DNA from: Lomentospora prolificans
Taxonomy: Eukaryota > Ascomycota > Sordariomycetes > Microascales > Microascaceae
Direction of reading: 5' to 3'
Length of the DNA: 64,000 bases
Assembly: GCA_029532625.1 (NCBI GenBank)
Contig: JARFXM010000004.1
Coordinates: 62,001 to 126,000, forward strand
Part shown: piece by piece, positions 11,313 to 21,250 of the stretch
Numbering within the stretch: position 1 is the first letter of the stretch
Layout: each line of letters starts with the position of its first letter
Translations under genes and position numbers: made by a program
The notes under the pieces: generated by a model
Seen by the model: only the letters and a program-made list of their open reading frames with translations
Databases searched by the model: none
Told to the model about the DNA's origin: nothing

Positions 11313-12872
11313 ATGCATATCCTCAATCTCCCCGCCGAAGTGGTAGACCACATTCTCTTCTTCAGCATCTTATCACGGGGCATTCCGAGGGCTTTGCGAC
11401 TCAAACTCGTGTGCAGTAAGTCGGACATGCTCATTTCAAGCGCCTTTCACCTCTGAAAAAAAGTTTCCGCAGAGCTTTTCCATACATCCTTCAACCGTAT
11501 CCTGTTCCATACGGGCGTGCTGGACACCTGGGCTTCCGACATGCTTTTCCAACATTGGCATACCCGCAAGTACCACGGCGCCGACATCCTCTGGCACGAT
11601 TACCTGGTTTTTAATTGTCGAAATTTGCCGGTCCGTCCCGTACGACGATTTGTCGAGATACGGGACGTTGCCACTGCTCTCCTCCGGCACTGCGAGTCCC
11701 GGGAAGAGCAAGGGCCTCGTCGCCTGAACCTTGATACAATCCTCGACAGACTGTGCTGGCTCGCTCTGGAAGGTTGCACCAAGGCCTCACGCATGCCAAT
11801 CAGGGACAGCGAGGGCACACGGGAGGGGCCTTTGCCAAACCCGGGCCTGAATCTGCTTTCGGCAGCCGCCTATTTCGAATGCGAGGCTCTGGTCCTGGAT
11901 CTCCTCGGCCAGGGCCACGACCCAACCGCTCACAACGGCCTGTTCCCGTCTCCTATGTACATCGCAGCTTGGACCGGGCAAGCCAGGCTGCTTCAACTCA
12001 TGCAGGAGACTCTCCCAGAAATGGAAGATCCAGATCCCACCAGCCTTTGGGTCCCTTTCCGTTCCAAGATTGGGCCAGGATCGCTCGAAGGAGCGGCCGT
12101 CCGGGGCGACATAGACATGGTCCGGCTGGCCCTGTATCCGCCGTCGCGCGCAATCCAGCCGCCAGACCCCAACTTTACTGCAGGCGACGGCGGGACGACT
12201 GGAGCTGGCACGGGGGAGACTGCTCCTAACGCAGCACTGGTGCTAGGCGAGACGCCCGGGTCTGTGGCTCCAGGTTCGAAGCTGGGCAACTATATTTTAA
12301 GGGGAATGAGGCTGACGTGCTCGCCCGAGGTTTACCAGTACCTGGAGAGCTTCCTCGACCGGGAGCAATTGAGTCCGAAGAGCAAGAACATGAATCTGGC
12401 AGCCAAGGCCGCGGCGGGCGACGTCGTCATGGTCCGGCACCTCCTGGCGATCGGGGCCGACCCCTCCCCCAAGGATACGGATATTTCGGGCCCGCCGCTC
12501 ATGCACGCCGTCCGGGCATGGAACGAAGACGTGGTCGACGTACTGCTTAAGCACGGAGCGGACCCTAACGAGCGCGGTAGGTTCAACCGCGGCACTGTTC
12601 TCACTGCCGCCGCAAAGGCGGGGAGTATGGGCTTGCTGCGGAAACTGCTCGATGCCGGAGCCGAAATTGACGTCGATAAGGATGGGTTTACACTGTGGCA
12701 CGCGATCAGGATGGAGCATACGGCCATGGTGCAGATGTTGCTGCGCATGGAGGTCAACTCGGGGCGGGGACGGCGCAACAAGGTGAAGATAGCACGGGAC
12801 AAGGGACTGGAGTCCATGGCTGAGCTTCTGGAGCCGTGGGTTATGGGAGGCGGACCACCCGAATCAGAGTAA
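11313..12872 (+). CDS. F-box-like ankyrin-repeat protein
   Basis: Two exons, 11313-11415 and 11473-12872 (GTAAGT...CCGCAG), encode 500 residues. Exon 1 starts with ILNLPAEVVDHILFFSIL, the L-P-x-E-v-x-x-x-I pattern typical of fungal F-box-like N termini, continuing across the intron into KLFHTSFNRILF. From about residue 145 ankyrin-type helices appear (LLSAAAYFECEALVLDLLG, PMYIAAWTGQARLLQLM). The clearest repeats are near residues 345-440: NLAAKAAAGDVVMVRHLL...GADP, LMHAVRAWNEDVVDVLLKHGADPN and TAAAKAGSMGLLRKLLDAGAEID. F-box proteins recruit targets to SCF ubiquitin ligases and ankyrin repeats bind protein partners, so a substrate-adaptor role is inferred. The F-box is weak and could instead be a generic fungal N-terminal helix motif. 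Confidence 0.82.
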
Positions 12873-13399
12873 CGCCCGGCTTCTTTCATCGAAGTATGTA
12901 GATTCCTTGCCGTCCTGTCGGTGGAAACGGAATCGTGCAGTGATTTTGGGAGACTTACTTTTCTGCGGGCCCAAAAATGTCGAGGATTCTATATCAATAT
13001 TACAGACCAAGGGAACATGGGCGCCCAAGATCGTCTTTATTTTTTGGCGCTCTCTAATACCTTGCCTACTTGGTCCGTCTCCGGTTCTACCAGCCTGAGG
13101 CGAACGGATGGTTATTCCGGGAGGTTAACGAGATGTTCATAAAGGCTGTCTTAGCGAGGAAATCCAACAGGTTATAAGACAGAAGCACAGACACGCTATC
13201 ACGATGCTGAAGATGGCATGATTATGAACTTGTGAGGAGAATATTTGTTGGGCGACCTATCATCATTAAAACATTCATAACCGCCTTATTTTCAACGAAC
13301 CGAAGCCCCTTGGCGCTCATTTTCGAATGGGTTTGGGCTGAAACAGGACGCGAAGCAAGTATTAATGAATATTCCCGAGACCTCAGATCGGCCTCCATG
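12873..13399. other. Intergenic
   Basis: 3' flank of the ankyrin gene up to the methyltransferase relic. Nothing recognised. Confidence 0.4.
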
Positions 13400-13790
13400 G
13401 ACTAACTATTCGGTGGTGATTTTGTCGACACGCTCCCACAATTCCTTCCATGCTTGTACGATTTCTCGAAAGTGCTTTCTTCCGCTTTTAATATCTCCAG
13501 ACCGCCATAACTCACTCACGCGTCTTCATTTCCGCTTTGACGACCAATGACGAGTGAGCCTCTGCGAGAAGTCGATAGCCAAATAACCCTTGCCGCTGTC
13601 TTTTCTTGCTCCTCAAGGTTGAAGAGATGGAAAAAGGCGCCGGTGTAGATAATGTCCAGTTCCCCAGCGAGCTCTCGGAGAATACGGACGAGCCATCGAA
13701 GACGTCGGCTGCCATTAATTTCGTTTGAAATCGATCCTCATCCTGGAAGAGCTCCACCGTCCGCCCTCTTTATTCATCTCGTGCACCAAA
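13400..13790 (-). pseudogene. Decayed SAM-dependent methyltransferase
   Basis: Minus-strand pieces in successive frames spell the core of a fungal class I methyltransferase. First comes VELFQDEDRFQTKLMAADVF (about 13695-13760). After a frameshift come LDIIYTGAFFHLFNLEEQ and then GSLVIGRQSGNE (about 13530-13660). After a stop and another shift comes FREIVQAWKELWERV (about 13405-13450). The DIIYTGAFFHLF and GSLVIGRQ motifs are characteristic of small O/C-methyltransferases common in fungal secondary-metabolite clusters. The upstream SAM-binding glycine motif was not found. At least two frameshifts and one stop make this a pseudogene. Confidence 0.72.
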
Positions 13791-15645
13791 GCTCATTTTA
13801 ATACGTTGTCCAGTCACATCGTCATGGACAACTCTGCGCTCCGCTTAGTCTCTACGATCAAATGAATAATTTGTCTCTTTTACGAAAGATAAACTCCTAT
13901 TTTCTATTTTCTATAGCATTGTACCTCGGCATTAGACAACAAAGTTACGATGGGTTAAGTGAACGTGACTTTACCTCGTTTGTCAAGTCTCAATTGGCAG
14001 GTGCCTGAAAATATGGCCACTTCTTTTACTGTTCCTGCCAGCAAACTCTCAGATCGACCGAGAACGCGCTAAATGTCGAACAGAGCCGGCTTCACTGGAC
14101 CCCACGAGCTAGTCTGGGAAGCTTCGAATCCTGCGACATTGATATTGAGGGGCTGATGGGCAATTGCGCCTCCAGAATTCGGCAGCCCAGGATGTGGTGC
14201 GGCAGTGCTGCCCACTCCCGTTGGATATAGTGATGGGCTCCCTGTGGTATCCGACATACTAACCGACTTCAAATGTTCCTTGCACAGCCTGGCCCCTATT
14301 AATAAGACCCCAAATAATGACTTGTTGTTGTTGTTGTCAGCCCTGCCCCTGAGTTCCAGCATTTTGTTTTTTAGGGCAGGCCCGTTTTTCTGAAACAGGC
14401 CTTTTGATCCTTCCAACCTTCCAACAGCCAGCCAGGCATCGGGGCTGGCGCTTTACCTGGGCTGAGATGAGAACCAATTGATCGAGAGGATTTTCCTTGC
14501 AGACCGGTCAATGGAACCCTGCACAAGTCACGGGCCCGACGAGTTGCATTACAGTCAGGCCTTCGGTCGGGGTCTCTTTGATCGGGACCGATGAGCATTC
14601 GCGCGATCGATGGACTCAAGGGCGCCAAATTTCCATTCGGTCTCTAATAATGAATAATAAATTACCAATAAGTCTGGGTTTTTGAATCGTCAAGTTCTAT
14701 ACGCTCGCCGACGAGACGAGATGCCTTGGTTTTCAAATCAGCCAAGCTTACACGAGGTGGACTTTCCATCCGCCTTTCCAGGACATGGAGTTGGAGACGA
14801 AAGTGCAAGCAAGAGTAACATGTCGACTTCGCCGATTTTCGAGTAATCATTTAATAATTCTTTCCAGGAACATGTCACGGAGGAAGACATCCAGTAAACA
14901 ATTCCACCATCGGTTAGAATGATTTAATAATACTGGACGATCGTGATGATGAAAATCAAGGCACCAGGGCCATTTTCAGGAACAGGAAAGGATATGCTGG
15001 TTCCGCGGGGTATTGAAAAGCCCAATGTGAGAAGGTGAAGTCAGCCTGCATCGCCAGCCACGCTGGTGGTGACAGCCCTGGTGGTTGGTGCTCTCCAATG
15101 ACAATGCCCTGGTGCAGTGTTCGGCGGCTAAACTAGCTCCCCCCTGCGTGACAGAAGGATCAGGATCTAGTGGCTATGCCAGCCAACCAGGTAACCATCA
15201 ATAATGCATGCTGGCAATTGTAACCACGGCGCGCGCTAAATGCGTTTCCGGGAACCTCGATACGGCCGAAGAATGCATCGTCAGGCTGTGTCCAAAATTC
15301 AGACGCTTCCTGGCTGGCTAACTGGAAATGGCGATCTTCGTAGGCTAGTACTTCAGAGCTTTCGGCCGAAAGAAGCATCACCAACTTTATCTGAAGTCCT
15401 GCTTAATCTTACCGCTGAATAGTATTATAAAAGCTTGTCTTCCGCCTGCATGAGAAGTTGTTTCTTGTTCTACACCAGCACACTCCCGAGCGAAGCCTTT
15501 CATAATATCCTCCACCCTGATCTCTCAAACTTTCATTTCCCTCTTTCCTCTATTCTCTCCATTGCTTCTTCTATTTCCCTTGGTGCAGCATCAGATTTCA
15601 TACTGAATAGCCAGCTTCCCAAGACTCCCTGCTTGGCCACCAATT
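13791..15645. other. Long intergenic stretch
   Basis: Contains a 115-codon minus-strand frame (14069-14416) whose Asn run comes from a GTT/TTG triplet repeat. I do not believe it is a gene. The last 250 nt are the promoter and CT-rich leader of the secreted protein gene at 15646. Confidence 0.45.
15426..15433 (+). promoter_or_regulatory. TATA box of the 457-aa secreted protein gene
   Basis: Reads TATAAAAG 220 nt upstream of the ATG at 15646, followed by a long pyrimidine tract (about 15510-15585) typical of strongly expressed fungal genes. Confidence 0.55.
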
Positions 15646-17227
15646 ATGAAATTTGGCGTAGTCCTCGTGGCACTCGCTGCCTCGGCAGCAGCCTCGCCCG
15701 TCACACTCAAGAACATGAGCAAGAGAGATCCTTTTGACAGCAAAGAGGAAATGTGCAAGGGCTGGGATCTTCGAAGCGCAGAGGGAGTTGACAAGCTCTG
15801 GGAGGAGACCTTTGCCGGTGCCCAGCTCGACCTCTTCCTCAAGACACAGTGGGGTGAGTATTAGCATAATATCAGATTTTATATCCAAGACGAGCGTGGA
15901 TGGACCCGTCGCTAACCTGAAAAAAAAATTTCCTTGGATACCAGAACACGAACATAATTGGCTCAAGAACATGGAGGACGCCGTCATGGGCGGCACTTCG
16001 GGCAAGTCCGGTGCTGCCGGATGCGCCGCACTCGGCAATGAGTGCAACCCGATGAATAATATGGGATGCGACGCCCAGTTTGACATGGCCGGTGCCGACC
16101 CCTTGATCAAAGTTTCGTACTGGATCTTCCAGTCCGTTCGTGGCATGCACTCCAAGTTCAACGAGCTCAGCCGCCAGCTTACCCAGCAGACCCTCATCAG
16201 TGGCTTGAGGATCGGCCAGATGGTGTCCGATTTCGATGGAAACGAGGGCAGCTCCGGACAAGCGATGGGCTGGATCGCGGGAGCTGCGACAATGGGCAAC
16301 GCGCTCGGAGGATTGGTTCCAGGTGTCGTAAGTCTTGCATAATATCTCCCCCTCGATCCTGTCAACATACCACACTACCCGCTTTTCCCCTCTAAATACG
16401 CATATTCCTGGTGACTAACGGGCGGATTTCCTGTTGTAATATAGGGTGGTGGTATTGCTGCTGGCTTTGGTATCCTCGGCGGTCTCTTCACCGGTCTCGC
16501 CACCTTGTCACAGGATGCCCCGGTTGACCAGGGTACTATTTCGGCTGCTCTTGCCGATGCCTTCCAGCAAGTCAGCAATAAGCTCGAAGACACGCTCCGT
16601 ATCGCTACTGGCGGCGGCACCAGCGAAGAGGAATATAACTCACTGCCCGCGCCCAAGGCCGACACATACGGAAGCAAGATTTCCAAGTTCTTCAACAGCG
16701 GATGGTTCCTTATTGACGATGACGAGGCCATTGTCCGTGACACCGTTGGCTCCATTGCCAACAACATCCAGAAGAAGGTGGCCAACGATGTACTCAAGGC
16801 TGCCAGGTTCCATCTCGTCGCTGACAGGCGCGAAAACGTGCTCTCGCGTGAATCCTGCGGATTTTCAACCGGCCGCCAGTGGCTTGAGCTCAAAGACGGT
16901 CGCGAGTACTGCTTCTATCTCATGCGTCACAACAACCACCCCAATCGCGATAATGAGTGGGTCGAAGCCAGTGAAGATATCTATTCCAAGATGGCTGGAT
17001 ATGGACTCGGCAACCGCGAGCCCTACTACCGTGCCAGCATCGATTGCGCTCTCAACGGCCCCGAGGACAAGGACAAGATCAATCTCCAGAACGTGGCCTT
17101 TGGACAGATTCCTACGTGCTTTTTCAACCTCCCCACCGTCTTTATCGACCCTGATGACAGTGCTGGCTGCGGCAGCCCCTTTGATCATCAGTCATGCGAC
17201 TACCTCAAGAGCACCCCCGTTTCGTAA
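15646..17227 (+). CDS. Secreted hypothetical protein, 457 aa
   Basis: Three exons, 15646-15853, 15945-16327 and 16445-17227 (GTGAGT...ACCAG; GTAAGT...ATATAG), all in phase. A signal peptide of about 17 residues (MKFGVVLVALAASAAAS) is followed by a dibasic KR, a possible Kex2-like site. The protein contains a Cys-bearing segment (CAALGNECNPMNNMGCDAQ) and a very Gly/Ala-rich hydrophobic stretch straddling intron 2 (WIAGAATMGNALGGLVPG, then GGGIAAGFGILGGLF), which could insert in a membrane or pack as a glycine zipper. Its C-terminal half has further Cys and no internal repeats. I do not recognise a characterised family. The TATA box and pyrimidine leader suggest strong, regulated expression. 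Confidence 0.83.
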
Positions 17228-18245
17228 ATGAATGGTGGTATTATGAGCTCTTGATAAATAGCGCACACTTGAGGTTGAGGTGGTGGCGGCAGCCTCTCTG
17301 CAGGTGGTTTGCTTTGCTTACTTTGGAGTTAGTGGGGTCGGAATATCCTTTCTCCATCTGCTGGCGTTGGTGTCTCTTGGCGGCAGCATGTTCGCTATTA
17401 GATGTGATTTTTTTGAAGACGGCGCTGGATAATATGGTGGCATCCCCGTCGGCCCGGGGGGTTTGTGTTTGGACTGATTGATTTGGTATTCATGTGCAAT
17501 GTTTTAATAAACAAATCACTTTCTCGAATCTCTCCAATGGAATACCTCGATTCATCGCTGGAATTAAGACTTCTAGGGCTAGCATCGTCATACAGCCAGC
17601 TGACCTGGGCCAGCGTTATTAGGGCCAACTAATCCAATGTGACTGGCTCTAATAGTGTTACGCAGGCTCCCTTTCCCGGACCCGACACCGATCCTGCGAC
17701 GCTTGGGCAGCATCCACATGGCACAACTCTGTCTCACACCCTCCGCGACTTAGCCTTAAGGCACCCAGTGCACATATAGACACCATGCTCACTTGTGAAT
17801 AAGGCTTCAGAAGCCTAAGAGAAACGCGACACCTGTGGTTTGTTTTGGTAGAAGTATCTTACTATATAAAATACTATGTGGAGGTACTTTGCAGGGGACC
17901 CCTGTAAGACACGCTTGAAGTTTCGCGCGAACAAGTCTAATCCCTCCGGGAGATACCTTGGTATATGACACAGGGACATGTCTGCCTTGGGCTGGCCTTC
18001 AGGGTCAGCTTCAGCGCCAGGTCAGGCTGGCGGTTCCGTTGACTCGGAGTCGCCAGCGGCTTGGTTCGCCGGCGCGTCCCGACCAATGAAGTTTAAGCGA
18101 TGTCATGTCGAGCATCTTAAAATGGCTGCAAAATTCAGATCATGCTTGTTAAAGGGGCCATTCGTACTCATTTGGATCCAGTTATTTCATACAGCTTGAC
18201 ATCCTACAACGAAACAGATAGTTTTTCCATCCCTGAAAAGCACTT
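17228..18245. other. Intergenic, convergent 3' ends
   Basis: Between the 3' ends of the 457-aa gene and the CFEM-like gene. No gene, repeat or RNA recognised. Confidence 0.45.
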
Positions 18246-18877
18246 TCATGCTATGTATAGCGCCAACTGGAGCGCTACCAGTGCGACGGGTCCGATCCAC
18301 CCAACCCTTGCCGTCCCAGAACTTAGGTCCGATGAACTGATTGGTCCAGTCTGGGTCCGGACGGGCGTGTACGTAGACACAGATTCGGACGATGACTTTG
18401 AGCTCGCCTCAATATCCCCTGAATCCGGCGTCACCTGGACGGCCTCGCTCGTTAGAGTACTTGCATTGACAACGGCCGTGATAGCTGGTGATGACTAGGT
18501 CAGTATCGGTCAAGGAAAGCGGTTCTGCTGTTGAAGGGCTCAGACATACGGGTGGTTCCAGAGCGGAGTTGACAGAAGCTGTCAAAAACCTCCAGCGCCG
18601 CGCTGACCCCGTCGTCCGCGGGGCATTTCGAGGCAACAGCGGTGCTGATGACTTTGGCAAACCGAGTCGAGCTGGCGACGCAAAAGCAGTCGTACGAGGT
18701 CGCGCGCCCACCATCGCCGCAGCCTGACACCATGTTGCGCACGATTTGGCTCAGAGGCACCTCGGCGCAGACGGGGAGCTGCGAGTACTCGGGAACTTGA
18801 TTGATGAAGATGCGCTGGCAATAAATTCCCGGCGTGAGGAGAAGAAGGCTCGTGATCAGAGGGGATGAGACTCTCAT
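18246..18877 (-). CDS. CFEM-like GPI-anchored cell-surface protein
   Basis: Two exons, complement of 18877-18550 and 18484-18246, encode 188 residues. Exon 1 gives a signal peptide (LITSLLLLTPGIYCQ) and a Cys-patterned domain: LPVCAEVPLSQIV, SGCGDG, TSYDCFC, ASKC and FDSFC. This resembles the CFEM fold but has six rather than eight cysteines. The intron has donor GTATGT, branch CTGAC and acceptor CACCAG. Splicing there switches to a Ser/Thr-rich tail (SSKSSSESVSTYTP) ending in a hydrophobic segment (GWIGPVALVALQLALYIA), the layout of a GPI-attachment signal. A nearer TAG acceptor would give a different, non-hydrophobic tail, so the CAG site is preferred. CFEM proteins act at the fungal surface, some in haem uptake or host contact; the role here is not known. 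The first ATG is 18877. Confidence 0.75.
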
Positions 18878-19523
18878 CTTGACAGCTGTTCTGTCCACTG
18901 CGTATACTGGGATGTAGGTAGTAATAGTAATGTGATAGTAATTTAGGCTTAGACCTTCAGACGTATTGGGCTTGGGACTGACATACCTAACGAGGGGCTT
19001 GGCTCGCTTTAAATATTTTCAAAGCCCTGTACATTATCAACTCCATAAAACCTTTACTGCTGGCAAGGCGTACGACCATGTCATCCGACAGCAGCGTCCG
19101 TCCCTCCAGTAAATCGTGGCCGGCGCCTTGCCTACGAATAAGATTTGTACGCCAATGTGCGCCACCTCCGGTCTCACGCTTCCCACCCTCAGCTTGGCGT
19201 CTGGATGCGGCCTAACATCTCCACTGGCTCATTCAGGCGTCGTGCTGGCGCACACCAACTCCGCATTTTTCTCGGTGTCGTCATTTTCTACCTTGTCATT
19301 GGTTTACAAGTGCCGCCGTGGTTTCCATGACACTTCCTCGATCAGGACGGTCGCTGACTTATACCGGTTTAAAGTTCTGCTGTTTCCCCTTCTCTATTTC
19401 CCTCTTTTTCGCTCGTACCTCGCCATTCGTTTTCTACCATTATATTTTACCGCATGCTCTTTTATTTCTCTCTCTTTTTGAACCCCTCCGCTAGTTTTGG
19501 CTCTCGTTAACTCTTGCCAGTCA
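18878..19523. other. Divergent promoter region
   Basis: Upstream of the CFEM-like gene (minus) and the 350-aa membrane protein gene (plus). It contains frames with a hydrophobic stretch at about 19260-19330 (RIFLGVVIFYLVIGLQVPPW) that may be an unplaced or dead exon of the downstream gene. It ends in a T-rich tract. Confidence 0.35.
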
Positions 19524-20881
19524 ATGTTTTCTGGTTACTTTCCCGCTCGCTATTCTTGTTGTCTTGCCCTGAGCATGGCTCCATTTATGTCTTCGCTGAT
19601 GACTGTATCCCTAGTATTCTGTTGGTTTCTTTGGCTTACCGCCACTCTCATTAATTTCAAATATCCGACTCCTAAAAGCCCGGTCATCGTCGGCGGTCTT
19701 GCTGTTCCCGTTGCCTCAGCACTCTTTTCCTATCTCCTGTTTGGGATTTTCCGTGCCCGGCGTGCCGCCCCAAAAAGGCAGTATAGCACCAACCTCGGAA
19801 ATACCTACCTCACTCTCACTATTGCGGCTGTTATTCTCCCAGTACTGTATTGGAGGTTTTGGCATCGCGAGATGAATAGGGACGTGTTTACGTTCAGTCA
19901 AGACCATTTGGTATCAGACACTGAAACTATCCTGTTGTTGCTCAAGACGCCGGTCTGGAAAGAGGCCACTGCTAACGTCGTGATAGGATCGGGCTTATTT
20001 TCCTTCAATTACCCTCCTTCAGCGCTCGGACTGGACATCCCAAGCGAATCTTGATTCTTCCACGCCAGGGAAGTGCTTCATCGGCTGGCACCAGGAGACC
20101 CCGGAAACGCCCGACTGCAATACCGTTGAACCCGGCACTACCCCTTGCCGGTGCGATGGAAGCTGGGCAGAGAACGTTGTAGATTTCACTTGGCAAAACA
20201 TAACCTATCGAGCCCTTAGTTTCAATTCCACCGAAAGCCTGGTCTCTACCACCCCAACCACTCAATTGATCATCCAAGCCTTCTTCGACTGTGAGCAACT
20301 CATAATCATACTCTTTTATCAATCAAGTCGGCAGACCGACCCGTAACTGACTTGTGGCTTTTTCTCCCAGTCAACTCTGAGACAGCGAGGAGGGAGTCTT
20401 CTCACGTCCTTTCCCCAAGTTTATGGATCGCTATCTACGACCCTACTCTCACTCTCACGCAGGCTCTCGAGGACAACTACACCCGCATAATCCTTGTCAA
20501 CGCGAACGGTATGACAGCTATTAATCTCGGGCTGAATTATAGACAGACTATTGGAAAAGCCCCAGCCTACGATTACGGGCTGGTCATCTCTACGATACCG
20601 GCTACCGACCTCCCATGCGATACCTCCTTTGGCGACGCGACCCAAAAATGTTTCCTGAGTTTCTTTATCCAATTTCCGACGTTTGACAGACAGGTCTCCA
20701 TCCCAGAGAAGGCCATGAGTTGGGAGGTAAGTGGTTTCTTTTAAGTGCTGGTGTAATAACTGTCGTCCTGGGCTATCTGCTGACCGCAGTGTAATAACTG
20801 CCGTCCTGGGCTATCTGCTGACCTCACCTCTACGTGTAGGATGCCGTAGCAGTGGCTGGTTCCTTCTTTTCGCTCTTCTAG
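19524..20881 (+). CDS. Membrane protein with Cys-rich ectodomain, probably truncated
   Basis: Four exons, 19524-19910, 20023-20290, 20371-20726 and 20840-20881, encode about 350 residues. Introns: GTATCA with CTAAC branch and TTCAG; GTGAGC...CCCAG; GTAAGT...GTGTAG. Exon 1 encodes three or more hydrophobic helices. Exons 2-3 encode an ectodomain with GKCFIGWH, PCRCDGSW, NITYRALSFNSTES, QLIIQAFFD, LWIAIYDPTLTLTQALED and AINLGLNYRQ, resembling a widespread unnamed fungal family. Exon 4 gives DAVAVAGSFFSLF then TAG. The frame past that stop reads LVGWVCSGLAF, so a last membrane helix seems cut by a CAG-to-TAG change. The last intron carries a 38-bp tandem duplication. The start is uncertain: 19575 is an alternative ATG. 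Confidence 0.62.
20752..20823 (+). repeat. 38-bp-period tandem duplication inside an intron
   Basis: Two copies of a 34-nt unit starting TGTAATAACTG at 20752 and 20790 differ at one position (T/C). Each includes a CTGAC branch-site sequence. The junction creates a GCAG acceptor after copy 1; the downstream GTGTAG acceptor follows copy 2. Confidence 0.85.
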
Positions 20882-21250
20882 TTGGTAGGCTGGGTATGTT
20901 CTGGCTTGGCCTTCCACGAGTGATAACGAGGCCTGGTAGGGCTACAGAGTTGAAAGAGCCGGTTTAGCCAAACGATGGTAAACGCGCCTAGGTCGAGTTT
21001 ACGTAGTCCAGGTATTAATATTATCCCGTAGTGTACAAGTAGACGCCTTGGGGCCGGACCAATACCTTACTTCACCACGACTCATGGAATAAGCGCAAAT
21101 GATGCCAGTGCTAGACCTTGCTCGTAATATAATACGATGCTGGAATGTTGTACTACTACGTCTCTTTCGTGACCACAATCCCACTCAATGCCTAATGACT
21201 ACTATTACCGCCTCTGATGGAGCCATGAGATTGATTTGGCCATGTGATAC
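20882..21250. other. Intergenic, convergent 3' ends
   Basis: The first 50 nt after the TAG at 20879 continue the hydrophobic reading of the upstream gene to a TGA. The rest has no recognised feature. Confidence 0.45.

Noticed and set aside
14069..14416. 115-codon minus-strand frame with an Asn run
   Set aside because: The Asn run is a triplet repeat, there is no family similarity, and no promoter or splice context supports it.
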